Shown: positions 1 to 10,175 of the stretch, one piece after another
How the letters are laid out: the number at the start of each line of letters is the position of its first letter
Position numbering within the stretch: position 1 is the stretch's first letter
Assembly (NCBI GenBank): GCA_002842515.1
Contig: PHDC01000001.1
Coordinates: forward strand, 1,302,001-1,366,000
Direction: 5' to 3'
Source: Bacteroidetes bacterium HGW-Bacteroidetes-5
GTDB taxonomy: Bacteria; Bacteroidota; Bacteroidia; Bacteroidales; UBA932
DNA length: 64,000 nucleotides
Made by a program: the position numbers and the translations under genes
Notes under the pieces: generated by a model
The model's database searches: none
Told to the model about the DNA's origin: nothing
The model's input: only the letters and a program-made list of their open reading frames with translations

Positions 1-2604
1 TCTATCTGACTCTTCGGCCTTCTCTTTTGCGACTGTCAAATCTTTAATAAGTACAATTCTCTCTGAAATCTTCCAGACGCTATCCATAAGTAGTGTCAAT
101 TGCCTTACATCTGAGTTATCGTAATCACTCTCTTTGTTGGCGACACCTGCAACTGCAACAATTTTATCGTCAGAAAACACAGGGATTGTCAGGAATTTTT
201 GAAGTTTTACGTGCCCCTGTGGTATTCCCTTTTTCAACGAATTATCTGCCTGATAATCATTAATAATTATCGGCTTGCGTTGTCTTACAGCTTCACCCCA
301 GCAGCCTGTTTTATCTAAATCATAAATGGTTTGAGCGTTCATTACCTGACACTCCGGCATTACATCTTTTGACCAGGTATTTAAAACAAATTTTTTATCT
401 GTTTCATTGTAAAAGTAGATATAGCCTATTTTGCTTTTGGTTAATATAATTGCTTCGTTCAATGCTAAATCCAATAACTCCTGAATTGAATTAGTTTGAT
501 ATTGTGAAATTTTTAACAAACTCTCTAATCGTTGGTTATGAAATTCAACCTCTTCTGTTTTTTTCAGAATTATAAGTTCCGATTGTTTGCTTTCGGTGAT
601 GTCTCTAAATTCGACTGTTCTTACATTTTTCCCTTTATATGGAACATTTCTGGCCTCTAACCGCAAAGGATATAACTCTCCGTTTTTGCGTATTCCAATG
701 GCTTCATATGGTTTTTCATATCCGGCTAATATGTTTTTTAAAACCATCTCTTTTGAATCCGGGGCTATGAGCAACAGGCCGTCAATTCCAATAAGTTCTT
801 CATAGGAGTAGCCTGTAATTTGTGTAAGTCCCAGATTGCATTCTAAAATTCTACCTTTATCGTGAATAGCAATGCCGCCAAATGATGCATTGTGCAATGC
901 CCTGTAACGCTCTTCGCTCTCCTTTAAAGCTATTTCCGATGCATATTTATCCGATATATCTGAAAAGACAAGAACTACACCGGTAATTTCGTTCTTCTTG
1001 TTTTTTATAGGTGCAGCACTGTCGGAAATCTGGTGTTCGGTTCCGTCCCTTGAGATCAAAACCGTATGGTTTGCAAGACCCACAATCTCCCCCTTTTCCA
1101 AAACTTTTATAACCGGTCCATCAACAGGTTCTCGTGTATCTGCATTAATAATTTTAAAAACCTCGCATAAAGGTTTACCTAATGCATCCGATAATCTCCA
1201 CCCACAAAGCTTTTCGGCTACCGGATTCATCTGAACAATAAACCCCTTTATATCTGTCGAAATCACAGCATCTCCTATTGAGTTGAGTGTAATGGCTAAA
1301 TTTTCTTCGCTTTTTCGCAAATCCTCAGCTGCCTGCATACGATCTGTGATATCTCGCACTACTCCTTCGGTCCCCGAGATCTTTCCATTAAAATACAGAT
1401 ATTGAGCATTCATTGATAACCAGAAAGTAGATCCATTTTTCTTTCTTCCTTCGGTTATGAAGTCTTTAATAATCGTTTTTTCAGACAACTCCTTTAACAT
1501 ATAGTCTCTTTGGGATTCATTGGCGTAGAGATTAAATGCCGACATCCCTAACATCTCTTCTGTTGAAGCGTATCCGAACATTAATGCGGCCGAAGGGCTT
1601 ATTAAGGTGAAATTACCTTTAAGGTCTGCCTGAAAAAATCCATCCTGAAGATTATTGAAAATGCTTCGAAATCTCTCATTGCTTCTTTCTAATTCTGCTT
1701 CCATCTCTTTCCGCTCTGTGATATCCTGTAAAATGCAATGTGTTTGAATAAACTCTCCTTTTAAATCGTGTCCTACTTTACCATCAAATGCTATAAATAA
1801 AACCGACCCGTTTTTATGCATCATTTCAAACTCACTGTGAATACTGCCCTGTTCTTTAAAAATCGGAAACCTTTTCCGAAAACCATCCTGATATGTTGGG
1901 GTAAGAAAATCGCCAAACCATCTGCCAATTACTTCACTTTTATTATAACCCAAAGTTTCCAGCCACTGCTGATTCACCTCAAGAAAGTTACCATCAAAAT
2001 CCAGAGATTGATAACCTAAAGGAGCTTTGTTAAATAGAAGTTGAAAACGCTCTTCGCTCTCTTTAAGAGCCTTATTAAGCTCTGTTTGCTCCACCTTCTT
2101 AAGAGCTATTTCAGTTATTAGCTGAGTCATTCCCTGCAAAAAACTCATTATAGACCTAACCTGTTCTTTTGAGACAACAGGAACCTTCGCAAGGGCTTCC
2201 AGGTATTTTTTTTCATTAAATCCATACCTTTCGGCTTGCTTTTTAAAGAATATATAATCTGGCTCTTCAAAAAAGAGTTGTCCGGAGAACAGATTGGCAA
2301 TATGCTCCCCATTGATTTCTATAGGAACGGCTACATCAACCAATCCGTTTAAACATTTATAGAAATGGAATTTTTCACTATCAACTAATTTTCTTGATAA
2401 TTCGGTATCGCTGATGGTGCACTTTTTTGAAGTTTCCGGATTAACTCTGTGAAAATCTGTGCAGATTTCTCTCCATCCTGATTTGGATAGAATGTTTCCC
2501 TCCAAATCTAATATAGCAGTTACAAACCCTGTAGATTTGTTAAACCCTTCCAGCAGGTTATTAACTGCCTCAAGATCGATTAAGTCTATAAGATTAGTTT
2601 TCAT
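1..2604 (-). CDS. PocR/multi-PAS/GAF sensor kinase, C-terminus beyond window
   Basis: The open frame runs from the ATG at 2604 off the left edge, 868 codons without a stop. Residues 1-170 resemble a PocR ligand-binding domain, with the typical 'GLVDVAVPI' and 'GQLFFEEPD' stretches. Four PAS/PAC units follow, each ending in a DIT or DIS motif ('ILQDITERK', 'VVRDITDR', 'VFSDISDK', 'FRDITESK'). A GAF domain follows ('YFYNETDKKF', 'GCWGEAVRQRKPIIINDY'). The last visible residues, 'KAEESDR', are the usual linker just before a HisKA helix, so the kinase core probably lies outside the window. It is the last gene of a minus-strand signalling cluster, 111 bp after a response regulator. The ligand is unknown. 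Confidence 0.85.
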   Translation of the reverse strand, partial: MKTNLIDLIDLEAVNNLLEGFNKSTGFVTAILDLEGNILSKSGWREICTDFHRVNPETSKKCTISDTELSRKLVDSEKFHFYKCLNGLVDVAVPIEINGEHIANLFSGQLFFEEPDYIFFKKQAERYGFNEKKYLEALAKVPVVSKEQVRSIMSFLQGMTQLITEIALKKVEQTELNKALKESEERFQLLFNKAPLGYQSLDFDGNFLEVNQQWLETLGYNKSEVIGRWFGDFLTPTYQDGFRKRFPIFKEQGSIHSEFEMMHKNGSVLFIAFDGKVGHDLKGEFIQTHCILQDITERKEMEAELERSNERFRSIFNNLQDGFFQADLKGNFTLISPSAALMFGYASTEEMLGMSAFNLYANESQRDYMLKELSEKTIIKDFITEGRKKNGSTFWLSMNAQYLYFNGKISGTEGVVRDITDRMQAAEDLRKSEENLAITLNSIGDAVISTDIKGFIVQMNPVAEKLCGWRLSDALGKPLCEVFKIINADTREPVDGPVIKVLEKGEIVGLANHTVLISRDGTEHQISDSAAPIKNKKNEITGVVLVFSDISDKYASEIALKESEERYRALHNASFGGIAIHDKGRILECNLGLTQITGYSYEELIGIDGLLLIAPDSKEMVLKNILAGYEKPYEAIGIRKNGELYPLRLEARNVPYKGKNVRTVEFRDITESKQSELIILKKTEEVEFHNQRLESLLKISQYQTNSIQELLDLALNEAIILTKSKIGYIYFYNETDKKFVLNTWSKDVMPECQVMNAQTIYDLDKTGCWGEAVRQRKPIIINDYQADNSLKKGIPQGHVKLQKFLTIPVFSDDKIVAVAGVANKESDYDNSDVRQLTLLMDSVWKISERIVLIKDLTVAKEKAEESDR

Positions 2605-2715
2605 AGTATTCCGATGCTATGTTGATATCAACTTCTATTTAGAAAATAGTAACTGTTAATATCTTTTTGTATGCTAACTCTCTTCCCCGTAGTGACAATA
2701 TGAGTTTAAAGTTAA

Positions 2716-3162
2716 TTAAATTCTCAATAAGAAATTATCTCTAATCATTCCCGGCTCCTGATATTTATATGCCGTCATAACTACTTTTTCTAAAATTTGT
2801 TTGAGCAGGTTAAAATCGTTGGGCTTGGTAATGTAAACATTTGCTCCGTTATAGAATGTCTCATCCATATCCTTTTCATTATCTGATGTTGAATAGATGG
2901 CAATGAAAATATCTTTTAGCCTATTGTTGCTCTTAATCTCTTTCAAACACTCCATTCCATTTTTTAGTGGCATATTCAGGTCAAGAAAAAGAAGATATGG
3001 CAAAGTGTCAACCTCCTTATTGAGCCATTCCATTAACTCTATTCCGTCGTTAACCGTGTTAACAATAGATTTTATTTTTAATTCAGAAAAGGCTAGTTTA
3101 AAAAGAAGCCTGTCTCCCTCATCATCATCTGCAAGTAAAATATGTAGTGGTTCGTTGTGCAT
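2716..3162 (-). CDS. Rcp1-like single-domain response regulator
   Basis: This 148-aa protein is one CheY-like receiver domain with no output domain. Acidic residues D12-D14 open the fold ('LLADDDEGD'), D61 in 'LLFLDLNMP' is the likely phosphoacceptor, and 'ITKPNDF' carries the conserved lysine. The long loop before the phosphoacceptor and the 'MPLKNG' sequence are typical of Rcp1-type regulators that partner PAS or phytochrome-like kinases. It starts 12 bp after the CheB-CheR-kinase gene and is probably co-transcribed and phosphorylated by it or by the downstream PAS kinase. Confidence 0.9.
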   Translation of the reverse strand: MHNEPLHILLADDDEGDRLLFKLAFSELKIKSIVNTVNDGIELMEWLNKEVDTLPYLLFLDLNMPLKNGMECLKEIKSNNRLKDIFIAIYSTSDNEKDMDETFYNGANVYITKPNDFNLLKQILEKVVMTAYKYQEPGMIRDNFLLRI

Positions 3163-3174
3163 TTTGTTTATTAT

Positions 3175-6100
3175 CTATTGTGAGGTTGGTATGTAAATAT
3201 TAAAAGTTGCCCCTTTATTCAACTCTCCTGTTGCGGTTATGAGACCCTTGTGGTTGTCTACAATCTTCTTTACGATAGCCAGACCAATACCTGAGCCTTT
3301 GTATTCATCTTTGCTGTGAAGCTTTTGAAACACCTCAAAGATTTTGGTGCTATACTCATTTTCAAAGCCGATTCCATTGTCGATGATGCTTATGTGGCAG
3401 TACTCTTTCTGAGGCAAGAGACCTTCAATCTCTAAGTTTTCGTTTTTAAAATTCCTGCTGATTATTTTTATAAGGGGCGGCGTTTTTGGATTAGAAAACT
3501 TGAGTGCGTTGCCAATAAGATTGTGCATTAGTTGACGAAATTGGAAGGGAATAATATGTACTTTGCAGCTATCTTTCATCTCTATAACTGCTTGTTTTTC
3601 TGCAATCTCCTCTTTAAAGTCCCTTTTTACCTCGGCGATAATTGTGTTGAGGTCTATGGTTTCAAATTTTCTCTCTGCAGCACTTACACGCGAGAAGGTA
3701 AGCAGATCTTGAATAAGTTGCTGCATTCTCTCTGCTGACTGTTGCATAAACCGGAAATAATCTTTACCGTTATCAGATAAGTTTTGACTCTCTTTCTCTA
3801 ATATTATCCCTGCAAAAGTTTGCAGTTTGCGTAGCGGCTCCTGCATATCGTGACTGGAGACATAGGTGAATGCTTCAAGCTCTTTGTTCATATTTAAAAG
3901 CTCTCTGTTTTTATTCTCAAGTGATTGGTTAGCCTCTTTTAACTCCCGGGTTCTTTCATCTACAGCTTTTTCCAATCTTAGTTTTTCTGTTCTACGCTCT
4001 CGTATCTCTTTCTTGAGCAACGCTTTCTCTTTGAGCTCTTTTTCTAATATCAGATGTCTTACCTCCGTAATATCTGCAATAATAAGAAGAATTAACTGTT
4101 CACGATGTGCTTTCTGAATAATGCGGCTTGCATTAAGTGACATTATCTTCTCTCCTAAGTTGAGAAAGGTGTGTTTCACTTCGTAGTTATAGAAGTGAGA
4201 ATTTTTTGGAATAATATCTTCAAGTAATTCGCGAAGTGCGGGTATGTTCCACTGTTTGTTGCCTAAATCGTATAGAAGCACTCCCTCCGTCTGCTCTTCG
4301 GCAACACCGAATTTTTTATAGAATGCTTTGTTGGCAGATTTAACCCGTAGGTCTTTTCCTAAAACCAACATAGGTTCGTGCATAGTAGAGACTATGGCAT
4401 CAGAAAATTCATATGACTCTGTGAGCAGGTCGTTTCGTGTTTGTAGCTCCTGGTTGGTGGTGGTAAGCTCTTCGTTAGCAGATTCTATCTCCTCTTTTGA
4501 GGTCTCCAGCTCTTCGTTCACGGTTTGCAACTCTTCGTTGCTTGAAACCACCTCTTCAATTGCACTTTGAAACTCTTCGGTAAATGCCTCGTGCTCCTGA
4601 GCTATAGCGAGAGCATCTGCGTGTGCTTCTGCTAACTCCTGCTCTAACCTCTTTATTTTACTCTCTTTTGCGTTCGAGTTAACATCTTCGCTACTAACCC
4701 CCTGAGAATATAATTCCGGCTGTTCCATCTCGGTAAAAAGAATAAGTAATAAAGGTTCGTTCCACTCTATTGTAAGCGGAACAATTTCAAAACTTATTAA
4801 TTTTACAGCCAAATCTATTTTTAGCTCAATTCCGCTTTTGCGAATGCGGTGTTTCGTTTTAATAACTTTTGAGATTGAACTGCGTAATTCAAAGGCAATT
4901 TCGGGTCGTGCCAATTTTAAAATGTTAAATGTGGCTTTACCTTTTGGCAGTGTTAGAAACAGGTCTGTTTTACCCCGAAACTGAACAATCTCCAACTGAT
5001 GGTTTATTACAACACTTGCCGGCATAAATTCTGAAACAAGCACTGCATCTATAGCATTGTCAAGTCCAAGCTGATTGACGGGGCTATTTTTTATGTTTCT
5101 GCTTGCCATCAAATTGCTTTTCTCCGAAACAATTTGCTGTCCAAAGCGAGGTGAAAGTTCCGGAAGTCGCTGTAATCCTGAGATTATTTTTCGTGAAAAA
5201 ATCTTATATTTTTTGTTGGCACTTACAAAAAGATGTGCAGATTGGCTGATGTTTTCTGAATTGCCGAGCATTAAAAAACCATCACTATTTAAAGCGTAAT
5301 GAAAAGTGTTGATCACTTTTTTTTGTGCTGCGGTATCTAAGTAGATAAAGAGGTTGCAGCAACTTATAAAATCTAGACGCGAAAATGGTGGGTCGCTTAA
5401 GATATTATGCTGTGCAAAGACGCACATATCTCGAACAGCTTTATTTACACGAAAACCTCCGTCTGCTTTTGTGAAGAAACGCTGGATTCTTTTTGGCGAA
5501 ACTGCCTCTAACTCCTGCTTAGTGTAAATACCAACGCGGGCTTTGTTAATTGCAATTCCACTGAGGTCAGTTGCGAAAATCTGAACGGATGTGTTGTTGG
5601 GTTGACTCCCTTGAATCTCCAGCAACATCATTGCGATAGAATAGGCCTCTTCACCTGTTGCACAAGCGGGAACCCATATACGCAGAGAATCTCCCGCTTT
5701 TTTCTTTTTGAGCAATTTTGGGAATAGATCCTCTTTTAAATATTTATGTGTGTCGGTGTCACGGAAAAAACTGGTTACATTAATAAGCAAATCCTGGTAA
5801 AGAATGTCTGTCTCTTCGTTTTTTTGGGTAAGCAATTTTGCATATTGTTTAAGTGTGGTTATTTTGTACAACAACATCCTTCGAATAATTCGTCTCTTGA
5901 TGGTGTTCATTTTATAAACGCTAAAATCTACGCCGGTGGTTTTTAGTAGCTGATTAATAATGATTTTTAAATCCGGATCGCTGTTATCAATCAAGTTTTC
6001 GCTGTTCTTATTTTTCTCATTAGGTTTTACAAAAGGATGTTTACTCAGTCGTGCCAATTCGAGTGCAATCTGTTTTGGAGACAAGATAAAATCAACCACA

Positions 6101-6606
6101 CCTGCGGCTATTGCCGAGTGAGGCATACTTGTGAATTTTGCAGTGTCGTCTTGTGCAAAAGTTAATCCACCATTGTGTTTTATCTCTTTTACGCCCAATG
6201 TGCCATCGCTAGCGCTGCCCGACAGAACAATTCCTATAACTCTATCTTTTTGAGAGTGGGCAAGTGAGGAGAAGAGAGTATCAATAGATATAGATGTACT
6301 ACTTTCCGACCGTGGAATCAATTTTATATGACCGTCGGTTACTTCAATTCCCTTATTGTATGGAATGATAAAAAGATTATCGGGTTCAATCTTATCCATA
6401 TCGTCAATCTCCTGCACCCTCATTTTTGTCTTTTTCGACAATATCTCTGTCAACATACTTTTGTGATCGGGGCTGAGGTGCTGAACATAGATAAAAGCCA
6501 TACCGGTGTCGGATGGAAGGTATTTAAGTAGTTCCATCATAGCCTCTAGCCCACCTGCCGATGCACCTATGGCAACAACCGGGAATTTGCTCTTTTTTAT
6601 TGTCAT
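3175..6606 (-). CDS. CheB-CheR-PAS-histidine kinase fusion
   Basis: This 1143-aa multidomain sensor has four parts. The CheB methylesterase domain (about 8-190) has the expected Ser16 (GASAGG), His43 (QHLSPDH) and Asp134 (GSASDG) triad. The CheR methyltransferase domain (about 210-470) has TSFFRD, the SAM-binding 'PACATGEEAYS' and 'FISCCNLFIYLD'. A long Glu/Gln-rich coiled coil and a PAS domain (about 630-860) follow. The kinase core has H919 in 'SSHDMQEPLRK' and ATPase boxes 'NLIGNALKF', 'DNGIGF' and 'GSGIGLAIVKKI'. The classical REC domain of CheB is absent. The upstream regulator stops at the base next to this ATG and another regulator begins 12 bp after its stop, so the three form one operon. 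No chemotaxis genes are near, so the methylation target may not be an MCP. Confidence 0.92.
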   Translation of the reverse strand: MTIKKSKFPVVAIGASAGGLEAMMELLKYLPSDTGMAFIYVQHLSPDHKSMLTEILSKKTKMRVQEIDDMDKIEPDNLFIIPYNKGIEVTDGHIKLIPRSESSTSISIDTLFSSLAHSQKDRVIGIVLSGSASDGTLGVKEIKHNGGLTFAQDDTAKFTSMPHSAIAAGVVDFILSPKQIALELARLSKHPFVKPNEKNKNSENLIDNSDPDLKIIINQLLKTTGVDFSVYKMNTIKRRIIRRMLLYKITTLKQYAKLLTQKNEETDILYQDLLINVTSFFRDTDTHKYLKEDLFPKLLKKKKAGDSLRIWVPACATGEEAYSIAMMLLEIQGSQPNNTSVQIFATDLSGIAINKARVGIYTKQELEAVSPKRIQRFFTKADGGFRVNKAVRDMCVFAQHNILSDPPFSRLDFISCCNLFIYLDTAAQKKVINTFHYALNSDGFLMLGNSENISQSAHLFVSANKKYKIFSRKIISGLQRLPELSPRFGQQIVSEKSNLMASRNIKNSPVNQLGLDNAIDAVLVSEFMPASVVINHQLEIVQFRGKTDLFLTLPKGKATFNILKLARPEIAFELRSSISKVIKTKHRIRKSGIELKIDLAVKLISFEIVPLTIEWNEPLLLILFTEMEQPELYSQGVSSEDVNSNAKESKIKRLEQELAEAHADALAIAQEHEAFTEEFQSAIEEVVSSNEELQTVNEELETSKEEIESANEELTTTNQELQTRNDLLTESYEFSDAIVSTMHEPMLVLGKDLRVKSANKAFYKKFGVAEEQTEGVLLYDLGNKQWNIPALRELLEDIIPKNSHFYNYEVKHTFLNLGEKIMSLNASRIIQKAHREQLILLIIADITEVRHLILEKELKEKALLKKEIRERRTEKLRLEKAVDERTRELKEANQSLENKNRELLNMNKELEAFTYVSSHDMQEPLRKLQTFAGIILEKESQNLSDNGKDYFRFMQQSAERMQQLIQDLLTFSRVSAAERKFETIDLNTIIAEVKRDFKEEIAEKQAVIEMKDSCKVHIIPFQFRQLMHNLIGNALKFSNPKTPPLIKIISRNFKNENLEIEGLLPQKEYCHISIIDNGIGFENEYSTKIFEVFQKLHSKDEYKGSGIGLAIVKKIVDNHKGLITATGELNKGATFNIYIPTSQ

Positions 6607-7071
6607 TTAAGGAATTACTATTGATTTGCCTGTAATCATAAAATTTTCTTCAAGAGGCAGCGGATTATCTTTCTGTGTAATTAGGGTAAGTGCTTCATAA
6701 ATAACTTTTTTCAACTGAGAAAAATCATTTGGTTTGCAGATGTAATAGTGCGCTGAGTCTCTGAAAACAATCTTAACCATCTCCGTATCGGAGGCCGTAG
6801 AGAATATAATAACCGGAAGACTCTGCAGTTCGCTGCTTCGTTTTATTGCGCCTAAGGTTGCGAAACCGTTTTTTCGCGGCATATTAAGGTCCAGAAAAAG
6901 AACATCGGGCTGCTCTTTCCCGTTTTTTGTAAGCTCTTCAATCACCTGTTCTCCATTGTGAACAATAGTAAGGCGTGCGCATACAGGCAGCTCTTCCAAA
7001 GCATTTTTAAAAAGAAGGCAATCTGCTTCGTCGTCATCGGCAAGAAGGATGTTAACATTTATCATCATCAT
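6607..7071 (-). CDS. Rcp1-like single-domain response regulator (first gene of operon)
   Basis: This 154-aa CheY-like receiver has acidic D12-D14 ('LLADDDEAD'), phosphoacceptor D61 ('FLDLNMPRKNG') and the lysine in 'ICKPNDF'. It has no output domain. Its TAA stop directly abuts the ATG of the CheB-CheR kinase, suggesting translational coupling. It is paralogous to the second regulator at 2716-3162, so this cluster brackets one hybrid-like kinase with two receivers. The start has three consecutive Met codons and the exact one is uncertain. Confidence 0.9.
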   Translation of the reverse strand: MMMINVNILLADDDEADCLLFKNALEELPVCARLTIVHNGEQVIEELTKNGKEQPDVLFLDLNMPRKNGFATLGAIKRSSELQSLPVIIFSTASDTEMVKIVFRDSAHYYICKPNDFSQLKKVIYEALTLITQKDNPLPLEENFMITGKSIVIP

Positions 7072-7150
7072 ATAAAGTTAACATTATTATTACACAAAGG
7101 CTAATATTGCATTTTCTCTGAAGGATTACCTAAGGATAAAATCTTACTCT

Positions 7151-8023
7151 TTAAATCTTATGTTTAATGAATGTGTTATTATCCAGCTCCTCAAAAGCCA
7201 AATTCAACTCTTCCTTAGTGTTCATAACAATTGGACCTCCCCACGAAATTGGTTCCCTTAGGGGTGAAGCAGCAATCAGGAAAAATCTGGCACCTTTGAT
7301 ACCCGATTTTACTACTACCTCGTCAAATTCAGATTCTGCATCAGATGTACTCTTGAATAGAATTGCGCAAGCCTTCTCCTCAAAATGGGTAAATGGCTCG
7401 TCTACAGACAATGTTCCGTCAATCAGATAGAGAAAAAGGGTCTGATTATTGGGTGTCTCACGGTAGCTCCAAATAGAATTTGGCTTTAGCTCCACATCCA
7501 GATACTGAACCTTAACAAAATCTCCCGAAACTGCCCCTTTCCTGTTTTTATAGCTCCCGGACATTACCCTTATGAGCGAGTTATCCTCCTCTATAACAGG
7601 CATATCTTCACGCTTTATGTCACGATATGCAGGATGTGTCATCTTATACTTCGCAGGTATGTTCACCCAAAGCTGACACCCCAGCATTCTTTCGGACTCC
7701 TTTGGCATCTCCTGGTGGATTATTCCGGAGCTGGCGGTCATCCACTGACACTCAAGATCTCCAATCACTCCGGCATTTCCCAGGCTGTCGCCGTGCTCAA
7801 TTTTCCCTTTTAAAAGGTAGGTCACCGTTTCAATTCCGCGGTGCGGATGCCAGGGAAATCCTTTTACATAATCCTTAGGATCTGTAGAGTCAAATCCATC
7901 CAACATAAGAAAAGGGTCAAACTCTTTTACTGTTCTTAATCCCAGCACTCTGCGCAGGTGTACCCCTGCACCGTCAACGGCGTGCTCACCCCTTACTATC
8001 TGTTTTACAGCTCTTTTTGACAT
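7151..8023 (-). CDS. Pirin family protein
   Basis: The protein is 290 aa, the usual pirin length, with two cupin folds. The N-terminal cupin holds the metal-binding His motif 'GFPWHPHRGIETVTYLL' followed by 'KIEHGDSLGN' and 'WMTASSGIIHQEMP', all diagnostic of pirins. The C-terminal cupin ends in 'GGPIVMNTKEEL', also typical. Bacterial pirins bind a metal and some have quercetinase activity; the substrate here is unknown. It is followed by a separate phosphoesterase gene 50 bp upstream and seems monocistronic. Confidence 0.93.
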   Translation of the reverse strand: MSKRAVKQIVRGEHAVDGAGVHLRRVLGLRTVKEFDPFLMLDGFDSTDPKDYVKGFPWHPHRGIETVTYLLKGKIEHGDSLGNAGVIGDLECQWMTASSGIIHQEMPKESERMLGCQLWVNIPAKYKMTHPAYRDIKREDMPVIEEDNSLIRVMSGSYKNRKGAVSGDFVKVQYLDVELKPNSIWSYRETPNNQTLFLYLIDGTLSVDEPFTHFEEKACAILFKSTSDAESEFDEVVVKSGIKGARFFLIAASPLREPISWGGPIVMNTKEELNLAFEELDNNTFIKHKI

Positions 8024-8073
8024 AATTGATTTTTTTGGATAACCAAATATACAAAAAAAAGATGGGGGAATTC

Positions 8074-9426
8074 TTAAAAACGCAAAGAGTCCCTAGCCAT
8101 TTGAGTTACAATCTCGTTTTCAAAATTGTACAATTTTACGTGTGTGAATGAATCCTCTTTTTCACTCTGCGGGGTGATTACGACAAAGCTCATAATTGTT
8201 GTGGCTACGCTGTTATGGTCAATCCAGGTTCCGGTATTTGCATAGATTGATTTCTGACCCTTATGGTTGTTGGATGCAATGATTTTTGGGTCGTGAGTGT
8301 GTCCAAAAATAACAATTCTGGCGTCTGACTGCGGATTCAGAAAATACTGATTTCTCGCCTGAAGGTCAGATTCGCCTGCCTTTGCAGCATTTGCTATTGC
8401 CTGACTGACAGGTATGTCTACGGCAACATTATTGTGTGCCTGTCTTTGGTCCCAAGTATCCTGAATTCCCCGGTAGAGTTTAACATCTATAACGCCTCCG
8501 GGGGTATTTTGATAAGGCAGTATATCATTTACTGAATATGCCCCTTTGAAACCATCCATATTGGTCACGATAATTTTCTCGTCAAATTTGTTTGGGATGG
8601 TATATTTTTCCAGAGTTCTACTCCACACATTCCAGTAAATGAAAAGCATATTCTGACTGGTACTTCCGGAGGCATTGAGAGTAACTGCCGGTATTACATC
8701 AACCGCCGGAGGAAAATTGTTTACAAAACTGTAGACTCCAATTCGTGTAAAGAAGTAACCTGGAGGAGTGATGGTTCCCGGAGCAATATCCTGATTTGAA
8801 ATTGGGTCAGGGGCACAGAAGAAATTGTAGCGGTGCGCGTGCTCAATCGCTATTTGTGGCAAGTCTGCAGGATAATATGTCCCCAAACCTTGCACTGCAT
8901 CCCGTGCCTGATTAATTCCCGGTAGTATCCTGTTTACATTCTCTGAAGTGATAGTTAAATCGTGATTGCCCGGGATATAGGTAACAAGAATTTTCCCCTC
9001 TTTTATTATACTATTGAAAGCATTTATTACTCCTTTGTTGGCGGTTGCAATACGCTCCACATAATCTGCCTGACCCTTTCCCTGATAAATATCCACTGTT
9101 GCAGGGATAAACCACTCATCAAGCATATCTCCTGCAATGACAAGCTCCTTTACATTACGTGACCATTTTACCTCATTGAGAAACAGCTCAAGTGATCTTA
9201 GATTTTTGTTGCATTCGGCATAAGATAGATCGGCCCCCAGATGGATGTCGCTTATGACAACAATTAAATTCCTCTCTTTGGTCCCGTTTGAGAAAGGATA
9301 ATTAAGTTTCATATCATCCGCTTTCGTACAAGAAGAGAGTAGGCAGATAAACGCAATTGCCGCTATGAGTTTTAGTATTTTCACCTGATATTGAATTTGC
9401 TTGTAAATATAAGTAACGGATGTCAA
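8074..9426 (-). CDS. Metallophosphoesterase lipoprotein
   Basis: This 450-aa calcineurin-like phosphoesterase shows the metal-ligand boxes in order: 'ISDIHLGAD', 'AGDMLDE', 'PGNHD' and 'FGHTHDP'. The N-terminus has a hydrophobic stretch ending in the lipobox LLSSC, so it is probably a lipid-anchored envelope protein. The ATG at 9426 gives 14 extra residues before the signal peptide. A GTG at 9384 would begin exactly at a standard signal peptide and is a good alternative start. The substrate is unknown. Confidence 0.85.
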   Translation of the reverse strand: MTSVTYIYKQIQYQVKILKLIAAIAFICLLSSCTKADDMKLNYPFSNGTKERNLIVVISDIHLGADLSYAECNKNLRSLELFLNEVKWSRNVKELVIAGDMLDEWFIPATVDIYQGKGQADYVERIATANKGVINAFNSIIKEGKILVTYIPGNHDLTITSENVNRILPGINQARDAVQGLGTYYPADLPQIAIEHAHRYNFFCAPDPISNQDIAPGTITPPGYFFTRIGVYSFVNNFPPAVDVIPAVTLNASGSTSQNMLFIYWNVWSRTLEKYTIPNKFDEKIIVTNMDGFKGAYSVNDILPYQNTPGGVIDVKLYRGIQDTWDQRQAHNNVAVDIPVSQAIANAAKAGESDLQARNQYFLNPQSDARIVIFGHTHDPKIIASNNHKGQKSIYANTGTWIDHNSVATTIMSFVVITPQSEKEDSFTHVKLYNFENEIVTQMARDSLRF

Positions 9427-9490
9427 TATAACTAGTGCGGGAGAGCGGGCGAAATCATATTTTGTTCTAATCGTTTGTAGTTAAACTTGC

Positions 9491-9552
9491 CCCTAACGGT
9501 AGAATAAGCCCCTTGAGGGCATATGGCGCCAATTAGCCAGCGAAAGTTAGCC
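9491..9552 (-). repeat. attC-like site, left end of cassette array
   Basis: On the plus strand CCCTAAC (9491-9497) faces GTTAGCC (9546-9552). Next to the right box, CCAGCG (9537-9542) can pair with CGCTGG at 9552-9557. It lies just downstream of the isochorismatase stop codon, as an attC should for a minus-strand cassette. It marks the border between core DNA and the accessory region. Confidence 0.5.
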
Positions 9553-9562
9553 GCTGGTATTT

Positions 9563-10060
9563 TTATTTAGAATCTAACAAGTCATTCAAATTAATTATTT
9601 TACTGCCGTTTTTTTCGTAATAATTGAGCATTTCGTCAATTTTCCTTTTATCGTAACTCGTAATACAATCTGATATGACTGTAACTTTGTAGTTTTCCTT
9701 GCACATATTAAATACGGTTGATTTCACGCAGGCAATTGCATCTGCTCCTGTAATGTAAAATTCTCTTATTTCATTTTTCTTGATAAAGTCAGCAAAATCT
9801 TGGCTGGTCAATGCGTTGCCTTTGGATTTTTCAAATATGTTTTTGGAAACCAATTTCATATCCGAAACTAATTCAGACCCTCGAGTATTAGGTTTGAAAG
9901 TCCTTGTGCCGTCAGATAAGTTATAATGCTTTATGTAGACGACATAAATTTCATTTTCCACGGCCCAATCTATTGACCGATTGATATTATCAATGATCTC
10001 TTTGTAGTTTTTGGTAATGTCATTTTGAATGTCAATTACAACTAAAGACTTTTTCTGCAT
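9563..10060 (-). CDS. Isochorismatase-family cysteine hydrolase
   Basis: This is a 165-aa protein if translation begins at the ATG at 10060, which is preceded by AAGGA. An upstream ATG at 10096 adds 12 unlikely residues. The family triad is visible: Asp in 'VVIDIQNDI', a Lys in 'YIKHYNL', and Cys in 'TGADAIACVKST'. Family members hydrolyse isochorismate, nicotinamide or other amides; the substrate cannot be told. It is the left-most cassette gene. A 5'-truncated near-copy lies at 17221-17637. Confidence 0.85.
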   Translation of the reverse strand: MQKKSLVVIDIQNDITKNYKEIIDNINRSIDWAVENEIYVVYIKHYNLSDGTRTFKPNTRGSELVSDMKLVSKNIFEKSKGNALTSQDFADFIKKNEIREFYITGADAIACVKSTVFNMCKENYKVTVISDCITSYDKRKIDEMLNYYEKNGSKIINLNDLLDSK

Positions 10061-10175
10061 AGGATTTCCTTCTTTTATTGTTATGTTTTTATTCAATTTT
10101 TATTTCATTGTCCGTCGTACTGTCAGTTGTGACAAACGGCTGATTGTAGCAGTAGTAAGGGATTGCGAGCTAGTT

